A stretch of 64,000 nt of DNA from an uncultured Pelagibacteraceae bacterium (GTDB lineage: Bacteria; Pseudomonadota; Alphaproteobacteria; Pelagibacterales; Pelagibacteraceae), in the NCBI GenBank assembly GCA_902532225.1, contig CACAHI010000001.1, forward strand, positions 1 through 64,000, in the 5' to 3' direction. The notes below the pieces were generated by a model, which was not told where the DNA came from, did no database searches, and was given only the letters and a program-made list of their open reading frames with translations. Every line of letters begins with the position of its first letter. The stretch's first letter is position 1. The position numbers and the translations under genes were made by a program. Shown here in pieces: positions 39,532 through 50,110 of this stretch.

Positions 39532-39618
39532 TGGTGGGCGAAGAGAGAATCGAACTCTCACAGTATTGCTACCATTGGATTTTGAGTCCAACGCGTCTAC
39601 CAGTTCCGCCATTCGCCC
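39532..39618 (-). tRNA. tRNA-Leu(CAA)
   Basis: GGGCGAATGGCGGAACTGGTAGACGCGTTGGACTCAAAATCCAATGGTAGC...GTTCGATTCTCTCTTCGCCCACCA; loop CTCAAAA, long variable arm. Confidence 0.95.
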
Positions 39619-39678
39619 TTTTAAACATTTTTTTAATAGTAATTGTATAAGTAAAAATATGATAATAAAACAATTTAA

Positions 39679-40284
39679 ATGATAAAGAAGATTTATAAAA
39701 AAACAATTGAATTAGCAGCTCACAAAAAATCAAAATTTTTTTTAGCTATTATATCTTTTATTGAGAGTTTTATTTTTCCCATACCTCCAGATGTTATAAT
39801 TATTCCTATGACTATAGCCAAAAAAAACGATTGGTTTAAAATAGCATTGGTAGCTACAACATTTTCTGTTTTAGGTGCGTGTCTAGGTTATTTTATAGGT
39901 TATGTTTTTTTTAACGAAATAGGTGTTATAATATTTGAGTTATATGGTGTAGATAATGTTTCCTTTTTGAAAGATAAAGTATCCTCAGAAGGGGGATTAT
40001 TAGCATGGATTACACTTCTTGCAGTTGCGGGTTTTAGTCCTGTACCATTTAAACTCTTAACAATTACCAGTGGATTTGTACATTTTAATTTATTTCTTTT
40101 TATAACCGTAAGTTTAATAACCAGAGGATCGAGGTTTTTTTTAATCGCATTTCTTATTGGAAATTTTGGAAATACGATGAAGAAGTTAATAGAAAAAAAA
40201 TTGATTAAGATTTCAATAATATTTTCAATTTTAATTATTTTATTTGCTACTTTTATTTACTACTTTTTAAAAAATTTTTTTTAA
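39679..40284 (+). CDS. DedA/YqaA-family membrane protein
   Basis: FIESFIFPIPPDVIIIPM, GFSPVPFKLLTITSGF. Confidence 0.88.
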   Translation: MIKKIYKKTIELAAHKKSKFFLAIISFIESFIFPIPPDVIIIPMTIAKKNDWFKIALVATTFSVLGACLGYFIGYVFFNEIGVIIFELYGVDNVSFLKDKVSSEGGLLAWITLLAVAGFSPVPFKLLTITSGFVHFNLFLFITVSLITRGSRFFLIAFLIGNFGNTMKKLIEKKLIKISIIFSILIILFATFIYYFLKNFF

Positions 40285-40287
40285 CTT

Positions 40288-40767
40288 ATGAAAAACATTT
40301 TTAATATTAAATCATTTTTTTTGATTACATTAATAGTGTCTATTTTATCATTAATAACTGCAATTTATATTGAACATATAATTGAAATAAAACCGTGCAA
40401 ACTTTGTATATATCAAAGATTTCCTTATCTAGTAGCAATTTTTATATCATTTTTAGGATACTATTTTCCCAACAACATATTGTGGGTAAAATTACTTACA
40501 TTAATATTTGTAATTAGTTTTGTAATCTCAGGTTATCATGTGGGTATTGAAAATGAATTTTTTAAAGAATTTTCTGGATGCACAAATAAAAACATTAATT
40601 TATTGGATAAATCCGAAATACTAAATAGCCTTCAAAATGAGGTTATTAGTTGTAAAAACGTGAGTTTTAAAATATTAGGCATGTCACTTGCGACTATAAA
40701 TATGATTATTTCTTCTTTATTTGTAATTATATATCTTAAAATAATTCACAATGAAAAAAACAAATAA
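40288..40767 (+). CDS. dsbB: DsbB-family disulfide bond formation protein
   Basis: KPCKLCIYQRFPYL; membrane topology and second Cys pair. Confidence 0.88.
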   Translation: MKNIFNIKSFFLITLIVSILSLITAIYIEHIIEIKPCKLCIYQRFPYLVAIFISFLGYYFPNNILWVKLLTLIFVISFVISGYHVGIENEFFKEFSGCTNKNINLLDKSEILNSLQNEVISCKNVSFKILGMSLATINMIISSLFVIIYLKIIHNEKNK

Positions 40768-41284
40768 AAAAAAATTAGAGCAAATAATAAGAGTCGATCA
40801 TGCTGGAGAACGTGGAGCAATAAAAATATATGAAGGACAACTGTTAGCTTTAAATACTTTGGTTAAGGATGAAAAATTAGAAAAAACCATAAAAGAAATG
40901 AAAGAACATGAAAAAGAGCATTGTGAATACTTTGAAAATGAAATTAAAAAAAGAAGAATTAAAAAAACAATTTTTCTTCCTCTGTGGGATTTGTTAGGAG
41001 TTAGTTTAGGATTTGGAAGTGTAATTTTGGGTAAAAAAGCTGCAATGCTATGTACAGCATCAGTTGAAGAAGTAATTGATGGACATTATCAAAGTCAATT
41101 AAATGAATTAAAAAAAGATGAAGAAAAACTTAAAAAAAAAATCACTAAGTTTAGAGCTGATGAAATTAATCATAAAAATATTGCATATGAAGAAGGAGCT
41201 ACTAAAGAAGGTTTATATTCATTTTTTGATAAAATTATTAAGACAGGATCAAGATTTGCAATTAATATTTCAAAAGAAATATAA
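40751..41284 (+). CDS. coq7: 2-polyprenyl-3-methyl-6-methoxy-1,4-benzoquinone monooxygenase (Coq7)
   Basis: IIRVDHAGERGAIKIYEGQ, EHEKEH, EEVIDGHYQ. Confidence 0.95.
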   Translation: MKKTNKKKLEQIIRVDHAGERGAIKIYEGQLLALNTLVKDEKLEKTIKEMKEHEKEHCEYFENEIKKRRIKKTIFLPLWDLLGVSLGFGSVILGKKAAMLCTASVEEVIDGHYQSQLNELKKDEEKLKKKITKFRADEINHKNIAYEEGATKEGLYSFFDKIIKTGSRFAINISKEI

Positions 41285-41287
41285 ATT

Positions 41288-41851
41288 TTAAGGCTCTAAT
41301 TCAACATCCCAATACAAATGATCTAACCAACTTTTGTGTAAAAAATTGGGAGGGAAATTTTTTCCATTTTTATGCAAATCTTCAGTAGAAGGACGAAATG
41401 GTAATTGATTTAGCATCATTCCAGATTTAGATAATAATCTTCCACCTTTTTTAACGTTACAACAAGAACAAGCTGTTACTACATTGTCCCAGTCTGTTTT
41501 GCCTCCTTTTGATCTTGGTAATAGATGGTCAAATGTTAATTCTTTTTTACTACCGCAGTATTGACAACTAAACTTATCTCTTAAGAATACATTAAATCTT
41601 GTAAAGCTAGGGTTGGTTTGCGGTTTTACAAAACTTCTTAGAGCAATAACACTTGGAAGTTTCATGCTAAATGAAGGACTTCTTATAACTCTATCATAAT
41701 AACTCACTATCGAAACTCTATCTAAAAAAACAGATTTTATTGAATCTTGCCAACTCCATAAAGATAACGGGTAATAACTTAAAGGCCTATAGTCAGCATT
41801 TAAAACAAGCGCTGGGCATTTTTCAAGTGATAATGTTTGATCAATTGTCAT
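41288..41851 (-). CDS. HNH endonuclease
   Basis: CQYCGSKKELTFDHLLPRSKGGKTDWDNVVTACSCCN. Confidence 0.93.
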   Translation of the reverse strand: MTIDQTLSLEKCPALVLNADYRPLSYYPLSLWSWQDSIKSVFLDRVSIVSYYDRVIRSPSFSMKLPSVIALRSFVKPQTNPSFTRFNVFLRDKFSCQYCGSKKELTFDHLLPRSKGGKTDWDNVVTACSCCNVKKGGRLLSKSGMMLNQLPFRPSTEDLHKNGKNFPPNFLHKSWLDHLYWDVELEP

Positions 41852-41915
41852 AAGTTAATTAAGTCTAGCCTAATTGCAAATTAATATCAACCTGACAAAT
41901 TATTTTAAAAAAAAA

Positions 41916-42572
41916 TTAATAACCTAAGTTTTTTTTAATATATTTTAGAGCAAAACTCGAAGCTTCGGTTGAAATATGATGTTCACAGTTATGTAACATA
42001 TTAGTTTCTACTTCAATTTTGTTTCTTTCCAAAAAATCTTTTGCTTCTAACAAATTACTCGGTGAAACTACCTGATCCATATCGCCATGTAATAGTAAAA
42101 ATTTAGTTTTTGAAATTATTCTTGATGCAAGATTATTCTTATTAATTATTTTTCCGGAAAAACCAACTACACAACTAAATGGTTCATTTTCAATTAAACC
42201 AATATTGATTGCTAACATGCACCCTTGACTAAAACCGGATAAACATATTTTTGAGTTACCTAATCTATATACAGTCTTTACCTGATCAATAAATTCTTTT
42301 AACTTTTTTTCTGCTTTTAAAGATTGATCAAGAATATATTCTTCGTTTTCTTTTGATAAATCAAACCATTGGTAGCCGTTTGGATTAATTTCACATTTCT
42401 CATGTGCATTAGGACATAAAAATACAGTATTAGGCATAAAACGTTTCCAGTTGAGTGTAAGTATGCTTATATCTTTGCCATCTCCACCATAACCATGAAG
42501 CAAAATTACTGCATTTTTAATTTCTACATTATTTTCAGGATTGATTACTACTGTTTCAAGGCAAAATTTCAT
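41916..42572 (-). CDS. Carboxylesterase/phospholipase (alpha/beta hydrolase)
   Basis: LLHGYGGDG, LSGFSQGCMLAI, HGDMDQVV. Confidence 0.88.
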   Translation of the reverse strand: MKFCLETVVINPENNVEIKNAVILLHGYGGDGKDISILTLNWKRFMPNTVFLCPNAHEKCEINPNGYQWFDLSKENEEYILDQSLKAEKKLKEFIDQVKTVYRLGNSKICLSGFSQGCMLAINIGLIENEPFSCVVGFSGKIINKNNLASRIISKTKFLLLHGDMDQVVSPSNLLEAKDFLERNKIEVETNMLHNCEHHISTEASSFALKYIKKNLGY

Positions 42573-42685
42573 ATTTAATTTATTATGTTTTTTTATTAAA
42601 AAAATGTCTTACAATCAATTAATGCTTTCTTATATTTCAATTAAAGTTTTAGATTATTTAAATCTAAAGTATATAAATAACCAAT

Positions 42686-44080
42686 ATGAAGAAAAAAATA
42701 AAATCTATTTGGAGTACCAGAATTAACAAAAAAACCTCATCTTTATTCCAAAAAGTGGGGTCTTCTATCGAAGTAGATAAGAGATTATTTAAAGAAGATA
42801 TAGATGGATCAATAGCTCATGTGGAAATGCTTTGTAAACAAAAAATAATCTCTTTTAAAATTAAAAATAAAATAATTTGGGGTTTAAAAAAAATTGAAAA
42901 TGAAATTAAAAAAAAAAAATTCATTTTTAGAACTGAATATGAAGATATTCATATGAACATAGAAAAAAGATTATATGATATTATTGGTGAAGATGCAGGT
43001 TTCATGCATTCTGCTAGATCTAGAAATGACCAGGTTTTAACTGATTTAAAATTATGGATGAGAAAATCTACAATTGAACTGATTGAAGTATTAAAAAATT
43101 TAAATAAGCATTTTGTTAACTTAGCTGAAAAAAATGTTTATACAATTATGCCTGGATTTACTCATTTAAAAAATGCACAGCCAATTTCATTGGGTCATTA
43201 TTTGTTAGCATATGTGGAAATGTTTGACAGAGACTTAAATAGATTTAATTACAATTTAAATAATCTAAATGAAAGCCCTTTAGGTGTTGGAGCTTTATCA
43301 GGAACATCTTTTAATATTGATAGAAAATTTACAGCCAAAAAACTAAAATTTAAAAAAATTAGCAATAACTCTATAGATACAGTGTCAGATCGTGATTTCG
43401 CACTTGATTTTCTATTTTCTTGTGCAACTTGCACGATGCATATATCTCGATTATCAGAAGAATTTATTATTTGGAATTCTGATGCATTCAATTTCATATC
43501 TTTAAAAGATAGTTTAGTAACAGGATCTTCCATGATGCCACAAAAAAAAAATCCAGATCCACTAGAATATTTAAGAGGAAAAAGTGGCAACGCTTACGGT
43601 AATTTATTTTCAATGTTTACAATATTAAAAGGTTTACCGTTATCATATTTTAAAGATTTACAAGATGACAAAAACTTAATATTTAAATCATTTGATGATC
43701 TAAAAAATTCAATTTTAATTCTGAGTGAGATAATTAAAAATATTAATTTTAATAAAAAAAAAATGCTTCAATTGGCTTCTATTGGATATATTACATCAAC
43801 AGATTTAGCAGAACACATTGTGCAAAAATTGAAAATTCCATTTAGGAAATCTTATGAAATTACAGCAAAAATAGTAAATTATGCAGAAAAAAATAATAAA
43901 ACATTAGATCAAATTAGTATTAAGGAAATTAAAAAAATTGAAAAAAAATTAGACTCTGATGTTTTAAAAATTTTAAATCTAGAAAATTCAATAAAATCAA
44001 AGAAATCATATGGAGGAACATCTTTTGAAAATGTAAATAGAATGATAAAGAAATATAAAAAAGGAATTAATGTTAAATAA
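42686..44080 (+). CDS. argH: Argininosuccinate lyase
   Basis: HSARSRNDQVLTDLKLW, GSSMMPQKKNPD. Confidence 0.96.
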   Translation: MKKKIKSIWSTRINKKTSSLFQKVGSSIEVDKRLFKEDIDGSIAHVEMLCKQKIISFKIKNKIIWGLKKIENEIKKKKFIFRTEYEDIHMNIEKRLYDIIGEDAGFMHSARSRNDQVLTDLKLWMRKSTIELIEVLKNLNKHFVNLAEKNVYTIMPGFTHLKNAQPISLGHYLLAYVEMFDRDLNRFNYNLNNLNESPLGVGALSGTSFNIDRKFTAKKLKFKKISNNSIDTVSDRDFALDFLFSCATCTMHISRLSEEFIIWNSDAFNFISLKDSLVTGSSMMPQKKNPDPLEYLRGKSGNAYGNLFSMFTILKGLPLSYFKDLQDDKNLIFKSFDDLKNSILILSEIIKNINFNKKKMLQLASIGYITSTDLAEHIVQKLKIPFRKSYEITAKIVNYAEKNNKTLDQISIKEIKKIEKKLDSDVLKILNLENSIKSKKSYGGTSFENVNRMIKKYKKGINVK

Positions 44081-44180
44081 AATATTATTTTTTGTACTAA
44101 TATCTATAGCTTTGTTTTCTTGTGGTAAAAAAGGGGATCCCGTCTACGAAGAGTCAAGATTAAAATTAGTTATTACTTAA
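44070..44180 (+). CDS. LptM/YifL-like small lipoprotein
   Basis: 36 aa MLNKILFFVLISIALFSCGKKGDPVYEESRLKLVIT; lipobox and CGKKGDP; between argH and lysA. Confidence 0.82.
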   Translation: MLNKILFFVLISIALFSCGKKGDPVYEESRLKLVIT

Positions 44181-44191
44181 TAATAAACTTT

Positions 44192-45406
44192 ATGAAATAT
44201 AAAAATAAGAAACTTTATATAGAAAATTTACCTATCGAAAAATTAGCTAAAAAGTATGGCACTCCACTTTATTGTTATTCATTAAGCAAGATAAAAGATA
44301 ATATTACTAATTTTAAAAATAATTTTAAGTCAATAAATCCTACTATTTGTTTTTCTGTAAAATCTAATTCTAATATTCATTTATTAAAAATAATAAAAAA
44401 AATGGGATTAGGGGCTGATGTGGTTTCAAAAGGAGAGCTATTAAAAGTATTAAAAGTAGGAATGCACCCAAAAAAGATCGTTTTTTCTGGGGTTGGAAAA
44501 GACTATGATGAATTAGAGCTTGCGATTAAAAAAAAAATTTTACTAATAAATGTAGAATCTGAAAGTGAAATTAAACAAATAGAAAAAATTGCAAATAAAA
44601 GAAAAATTAAAGTAAATATTGGTATAAGGTTAAATCCTGATATTGATCCTTTAACTAACAGTAAAATTTCAACAGGAAGAAAAGAAGATAAATTTGGAAT
44701 TTCAAAAAAACAATTTGTTAAAATTGTAAAAAAAATTAAATCGTCAAAAAATTTAAATTTACAATGTTTAAGTGTTCATATTGGCAGTCAAATTACAAAT
44801 TATAAACCTTACTCAGAAATGCTTAATGTAATTGAAAATTTAATTAAAAAAACTAAACATAATTTTAATTATGTAGATTTAGGTGGAGGTATGGGTATTA
44901 AATATGAAAAAAATTCTAAAGAATTAAATTATCAAAAGTACAGTAGTTTAATAGGTAGATTTTTAAAGAAAAATAAAACAAAAATTATATTTGAACCTGG
45001 AAGATCAATAATAGGTGATGCGGGTATCCTCATAAGTAAAATAATTTATATTAAAGACGCAATTAAAATCAAATTTGTAATTATGGATGCGGCTATGAAT
45101 GATTTAATTAGACCAGCTTTATATGGCGCAAAACATGAAATTAAAGCTGTTAGAAAAAATAATATTAAAATTAATAAATTACATGAATTTGTTGGCCCAG
45201 TTTGTGAAACTAGTGACAAATTTTCTTCATTAAAAAAATACCAGAAACTAAATGAAAATGATTTTCTAGCAATTCATGATGTTGGAGCATATGGTATGGC
45301 TTTATCTTCAAATTATAATTTAAGAACCAAACCAGCTGAAATATTGGTAGATCGATCAAAAGTAAAGGTAATTACAAAACGTCAGCTTATTAAAAATTTA
45401 ATTTAA
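44192..45406 (+). CDS. lysA: Diaminopimelate decarboxylase
   Basis: YGTPLYCYS, CFSVKSNSN, LSVHIGSQI, FEPGRSI. Confidence 0.96.
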   Translation: MKYKNKKLYIENLPIEKLAKKYGTPLYCYSLSKIKDNITNFKNNFKSINPTICFSVKSNSNIHLLKIIKKMGLGADVVSKGELLKVLKVGMHPKKIVFSGVGKDYDELELAIKKKILLINVESESEIKQIEKIANKRKIKVNIGIRLNPDIDPLTNSKISTGRKEDKFGISKKQFVKIVKKIKSSKNLNLQCLSVHIGSQITNYKPYSEMLNVIENLIKKTKHNFNYVDLGGGMGIKYEKNSKELNYQKYSSLIGRFLKKNKTKIIFEPGRSIIGDAGILISKIIYIKDAIKIKFVIMDAAMNDLIRPALYGAKHEIKAVRKNNIKINKLHEFVGPVCETSDKFSSLKKYQKLNENDFLAIHDVGAYGMALSSNYNLRTKPAEILVDRSKVKVITKRQLIKNLI

Positions 45407-45416
45407 TCATAAGTTA

Positions 45417-46118
45417 ATGATAAAAAGTTTCATTTTTAAATTTTTCTTTTTCTTTGGAATTTTATTTATATGTATACTTTTTATACCAGCATTATTTCTA
45501 CCAAAAAAATTTGTTCAATTTGGTGGAAAATTAATGGGACATTGGTGTTCAATTTCATTAAAAGTTTTTTTATCTACTAAAATTATTGTTAATGGTAAAG
45601 AAAATATCATTAATGATCAAAAGTTTTTTATTGCTTGTTCTCATCAATCAATGTTTGAAACCTTTTTTTTACAAACTATTTTTAATTCTCCAATATTCAT
45701 TCTTAAAAAAGAATTATTAAAAATTCCTATTTTTGGTTCATATTTAAAAAAAATAGATTCTATCTCGATAGATAGAAATAAAATTTCAAAAGACAATTTA
45801 AATTTTAGTGACCAAATAAGATTTGCGATTAAAAACTCCAGTAGACCAATAATTATATTTCCACAAGGCACTAGAACTTTACCAAATGAAAAGGTTCCTT
45901 TTAAAAAAGGTGTTGGAAGAATATATAAAGACTTAAATATTTTTTGTCAGCCAGTTGCGGTTAACTCTGGCCATGTTTGGCCAAAAAACGGTCATCTTAA
46001 ATCTAATAAAATTATAAATGTTTCTATATTAAAGCCAATATCTCCAGGATTGTCATCTGAAGATTTTTTAAAATTTTTAGAAAATGATATTTATAACGAA
46101 TTAGATAAATTTAATTAG
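45417..46118 (+). CDS. plsC: 1-acyl-sn-glycerol-3-phosphate acyltransferase
   Basis: HQSMFETFFLQ, FPQGTRTLP. Confidence 0.92.
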   Translation: MIKSFIFKFFFFFGILFICILFIPALFLPKKFVQFGGKLMGHWCSISLKVFLSTKIIVNGKENIINDQKFFIACSHQSMFETFFLQTIFNSPIFILKKELLKIPIFGSYLKKIDSISIDRNKISKDNLNFSDQIRFAIKNSSRPIIIFPQGTRTLPNEKVPFKKGVGRIYKDLNIFCQPVAVNSGHVWPKNGHLKSNKIINVSILKPISPGLSSEDFLKFLENDIYNELDKFN

Positions 46119-47227
46119 CCTTTCATAGGCATAACAATATAAATGCTATCAAAATCTGCGGGGTCTTTAATTAATGCTGGCGATCCACTTTCATTTAAGT
46201 AAATTTCTATTTTATCACCATCTAATTGGGAAGCTATATCGATTAAATATTTTGAATTAAAACTTATATTTAAATCATGTTCAAACTTAACATTTAGAAT
46301 TTCATTACCATCACCACTGTTTGTATTATTAACAGATAAATCTAATTTATTATTTGACAGTGCAAACTTTACACCATCTTTTTTATCTAATGAAACAGAC
46401 GCTACTCTATCAACTGCATTTAAAAATAATTTAAGATCTGTTTCTAATTTTTTATTATTATTTTTAGGGACAACTTGAATATAATTAGGAAATTTGCCAT
46501 CTATTAATTTAGAGATTAAAATACTATCTTTGGCCTCAAATTTAATTTTAGATTTTATATTTGAAATTTTTATATCACCATCGTAATCTTCAAGTATAGT
46601 ACACAGTTGGTAGACTGTTTTTTTTGGAAGTATAATAGGTTCAAAGTTAACTTTTTCTTTCAGATTAATCTTTGAAATAGACATACGATGACTATCAGTT
46701 GCTACTGAGGTTAGATAAAATTTGTCTTCAATTTCTGAAACGTGTAAAAAAATACCACTTAGGTAATGTCTTGTTTCATCGTTAGAAATTGAAAATTTGC
46801 ACTTATTCAATAGTTTTAAAAGTTTTTTTGAATGTATAGAAAATTCATTATCAGAAAATATTTCATCGGCAACTGGAAATTCATTTGGAGATAAGCAATT
46901 TAAATTGAACTTTGTATTATCTGAATCTAATTGTAATTTATTTTCTGTACTTAAAGAAAAATTAACTTTTTTCCCAGAAGATAATTTCTTAACTATATCA
47001 TTAATTATTGACGATGATGTTGTTGTTTTTCCTTCCTCTAAAATTTCAATATTTTCTATTTGATTTATAAAAATTATATCAAGATCTGTGGCGGTTAAAG
47101 TTAGTTTTGAGTTAGCGGCATTTATCATAATATTTGAAAGAATTGGGAGTGTACTTCTTCTTTCTATAATACCTTGGCAGTAATTTAACGATCTTTGAAG
47201 ATCTTTTTGATTTACATTAAATTTCAT
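46115..47227 (-). CDS. dnaN: DNA polymerase III beta clamp
   Basis: MKFNVNQKDLQRSLNYCQGIIERRSTLPILSNI...; C-terminal YIVMPMKG. Start MKFNVNQ preferred over the track's 47266. Confidence 0.96.
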   Translation of the reverse strand: MKFNVNQKDLQRSLNYCQGIIERRSTLPILSNIMINAANSKLTLTATDLDIIFINQIENIEILEEGKTTTSSSIINDIVKKLSSGKKVNFSLSTENKLQLDSDNTKFNLNCLSPNEFPVADEIFSDNEFSIHSKKLLKLLNKCKFSISNDETRHYLSGIFLHVSEIEDKFYLTSVATDSHRMSISKINLKEKVNFEPIILPKKTVYQLCTILEDYDGDIKISNIKSKIKFEAKDSILISKLIDGKFPNYIQVVPKNNNKKLETDLKLFLNAVDRVASVSLDKKDGVKFALSNNKLDLSVNNTNSGDGNEILNVKFEHDLNISFNSKYLIDIASQLDGDKIEIYLNESGSPALIKDPADFDSIYIVMPMKG

Positions 47228-48638
47228 TATTTTGCTTATACAAAACTTCGTTCTTGATATTGTCAATACTTATTGAAATATCTGAGTCCTTTTCCTTAAG
47301 TTTTTCTATAGTCTTTACCGAGTGAATTACTGTTGTATGATCCCTGTTAGCAAAATCTCTTCCAATTTCTGGTAGCGATTTTGATGTTAGCATTTTAGTT
47401 AAATATATAGCAACCTGTCTTGGTCTTACTAAATATCGAGATCTTCTTGAGGAAAGCATTTCATTTTTATTTATTTTAAAATATTTGCATGACGCGGATT
47501 GAATCGCTTCTACAGTAACTTTATTTTCTGAATTATTTAATAAATCTTTTAGAATTACTTTAACTTCAGGAATATTTGGTGTTTTATTATATATTCTAGT
47601 AAATGAAACAACCCTATTCAAAGCACCGATTAATTCTCTTATATTAGACTTCAATTGATTACCTATATATTTCTGAATATCTTCACTGATTTTAAAGTCG
47701 CTTATTTGATTTATGCCTAAATCTTCAATTCTTTTTTTAATTATTTTATATCTTAGCTCTTCCTCTGGTTTTTGAATATCAATAACTAAACCACCAGCAA
47801 ATCTAGACTTTATTCTTTCTTGAATTCTAAGAAGCTTATTTGGAGCTCTATCACCTGAAATAATTATTTGAGAACCTTTATCCAATAATGCATTAAATGT
47901 ATGAAAAAATTCTTCCTGCATAGCTTCTTTTCCAGTCATAAATTGAATGTCGTCAATTAAAAGAACATCTGTATTTCTAAAATATTCTTTAAATTTAAAC
48001 ATTTCATTTGATTTTATAGAACGAACAAATTGATACATAAATCTCTCTGCTGAAATTAACATGACTTTGTGGGTTTTTTTTAATTCCAATCCAATCGCAT
48101 TTAATAAATGTGTTTTTCCCATTCCAACACCACCATATAAATATAATGGATTATAAAATCCTGCATCTTTTGCTACTTTTTTAGAGGCCTCGAATGCTAA
48201 TTTGTTGCTTGATCCTACAACAAATTTTTCAAAAGATTTTAATGGATCTATTCTATTATATTTTAAGTATGAGTCCTTAATAAAAGAAATATTGCTAGTT
48301 GAACTAGTATCTTCTGTTTTAAAATTATCAACTAATTTTTTTTCATCATTATTATTTTCTTTAATTATAAACTCAATTCTTATTATTTCTCTATTATATG
48401 ATTTAATTATTTTTAAAATCTGATCCAAATATCTAGAAGCTATCCAATCTCTAATAAACCTGGTAGATACTGACAGCAAAATATAGTTTAGGTGTTCTTC
48501 TTCAAAAGATATTTTTTTTAGCCAGCTATCATATATGTCGCTTCCTAATTTTTTCTTCATTTCTGCTTGGACAATTTTCCAGTCAATTTTATTGCCTAAA
48601 TTTTCGGAGCTATTAATATTGAGATTTTTGTTATTCAT
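47217..48638 (-). CDS. dnaA: Chromosomal replication initiator DnaA
   Basis: YGGVGMGKTHLLNAIG, DVLLIDDIQFM, ANRDHTTVIHSVKTI. Confidence 0.98.
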   Translation of the reverse strand: MNNKNLNINSSENLGNKIDWKIVQAEMKKKLGSDIYDSWLKKISFEEEHLNYILLSVSTRFIRDWIASRYLDQILKIIKSYNREIIRIEFIIKENNNDEKKLVDNFKTEDTSSTSNISFIKDSYLKYNRIDPLKSFEKFVVGSSNKLAFEASKKVAKDAGFYNPLYLYGGVGMGKTHLLNAIGLELKKTHKVMLISAERFMYQFVRSIKSNEMFKFKEYFRNTDVLLIDDIQFMTGKEAMQEEFFHTFNALLDKGSQIIISGDRAPNKLLRIQERIKSRFAGGLVIDIQKPEEELRYKIIKKRIEDLGINQISDFKISEDIQKYIGNQLKSNIRELIGALNRVVSFTRIYNKTPNIPEVKVILKDLLNNSENKVTVEAIQSASCKYFKINKNEMLSSRRSRYLVRPRQVAIYLTKMLTSKSLPEIGRDFANRDHTTVIHSVKTIEKLKEKDSDISISIDNIKNEVLYKQNNEI

Positions 48639-48799
48639 AAATTTAAATTAGGAGATTCCAATTAAAGACTTAATTGACAATATTCAATAAGTTTTTGGAT
48701 TTTAAAAAAAAAATTTAAAATCTACGAGTGTATTTATACTTAACTAAAAAAAAAAATTTAGATTTTAAAAAAAAATATTTTGCTTTTTTTTCTTTACCT

Positions 48800-48843
48800 A
48801 TATCTTGTATAAAAAAAATTTTCTGCTTCATATCTTGTATAAA
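48800..48843. repeat. Two exact ATATCTTGTATAAA repeats 30 bp apart, upstream of dnaA
   Basis: 48800-48813 and 48830-48843. Confidence 0.85.
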
Positions 48844-48894
48844 TATTAAAAGTTGTGCAACTTAGAATTAATTTCGTACTAGTGGTGGTTGTTG

Positions 48895-49155
48895 TTATAG
48901 AGAATTAATTCTTTTTGTAATTCTTGAGACATTTCTTGAGGCGTTACGTTTTTTTATTACCCCTGTTTTGGCTATTCTCATTAGCTCAGAATTCAACTTG
49001 GGTAAGAATAATAGTGCCTCTTTTTTATTTTTTTTCTCTATAAGAGAATTCATTTTTTTGAGAGCATTCCTATATCTACCTTTTCTGGACTTGTTAATTT
49101 TGGTTTGTCTTTGAATTCTACGTGTAGTTTTAATTGCTGATTTTGTATTTGCCAT
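48895..49155 (-). CDS. rpsT: 30S ribosomal protein S20
   Basis: MANTKSAIKTTRRIQRQTKINKSRKGRYRNALKKM. Confidence 0.96.
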   Translation of the reverse strand: MANTKSAIKTTRRIQRQTKINKSRKGRYRNALKKMNSLIEKKNKKEALLFLPKLNSELMRIAKTGVIKKRNASRNVSRITKRINSL

Positions 49156-49208
49156 ATGATCGGCGTTGTATAGCTTTTGTAATAAAAACGGTCAATAGGT
49201 TATTATAT

Positions 49209-50069
49209 TTATTTTTGGCATTTTTTGCAGAAAAACGTAGATCTATTTGAAATAAATAATTTCACTATAGTTCCATCGCAATATGCACTACGGCATTTTT
49301 CCTGCTCTTGATTATAAACTTTAAAGGAATTTTGAAAATGACCTTTAGTTCCAGAAGTGTTGGTAAAATTTTGAATAGAAGACCCTCCTTTTTTAATAGC
49401 TTTTGTGATTGTTTTTTTGGAAAATTTAATCAAATTTTTTATCTCTTTGTGCTTTAATTTGCATCCAGCTTTAAGGGGGCTTAACTTTGAGTAAAACAAA
49501 ATTTCATTTACATAAATATTTCCTAAACCACTAACAAATCTTTGATCTAATAAAATATTTTTAATATTTTTATTTCTATTTTTTAGATATTTTTTTACAT
49601 ATTTAATGTCAAAGCTTTTACTAGTTGGTTCTGGACCTAGTTTAAGAAAATATTTTTTTAAACTATCTCGGCCTTTAAATATTAAAAAAAATCCAAACCT
49701 TCTCGGATCATTATATATCATTTTGATTTTATCAAATATAAATTCTAAGTGATTATGTTTTTTTGGTAAAAAAGGAGAGCTATAAAAACTCGTGTTCGTA
49801 ATATTATTTTTTTTTTTATAAACTAAATGTATGGTTCCCGACATACCTAAATGGAATACGCAGTAACTTTTATTATTTAGCTCTAAAACAATATATTTTG
49901 AAATTCTAAAAATATTATTTATTATATTATTTTCTAGTTTTTTTCTAAAATTTTTTTTTAATTTAAACCTTAAATTGCTATTTCTTATGATTACTCGTTT
50001 AATTTTTCTTGATTTTATCTTTTTGATAAGTGATTTTTTCACTATTTCAACTTCTGGTAATTCTGGCAT
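49209..50069 (-). CDS. mutM: Formamidopyrimidine-DNA glycosylase
   Basis: MPELPEVEIV, C-terminal Cys4 zinc finger (QEQEKCRSAYCDGTIVKLFISNRSTFFCKKCQK). Confidence 0.96.
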   Translation of the reverse strand: MPELPEVEIVKKSLIKKIKSRKIKRVIIRNSNLRFKLKKNFRKKLENNIINNIFRISKYIVLELNNKSYCVFHLGMSGTIHLVYKKKNNITNTSFYSSPFLPKKHNHLEFIFDKIKMIYNDPRRFGFFLIFKGRDSLKKYFLKLGPEPTSKSFDIKYVKKYLKNRNKNIKNILLDQRFVSGLGNIYVNEILFYSKLSPLKAGCKLKHKEIKNLIKFSKKTITKAIKKGGSSIQNFTNTSGTKGHFQNSFKVYNQEQEKCRSAYCDGTIVKLFISNRSTFFCKKCQK

Positions 50070-50110
50070 TTGTTATTATAATATTAATATTGAATTGAAA
50101 AAAATAAAAT

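Noticed and set aside
39532-39618. tRNA-Leu(CAA) as a second insertion site
   Set aside because: Gene is intact and flanked by ordinary host genes; no integrase or duplicated core nearby.
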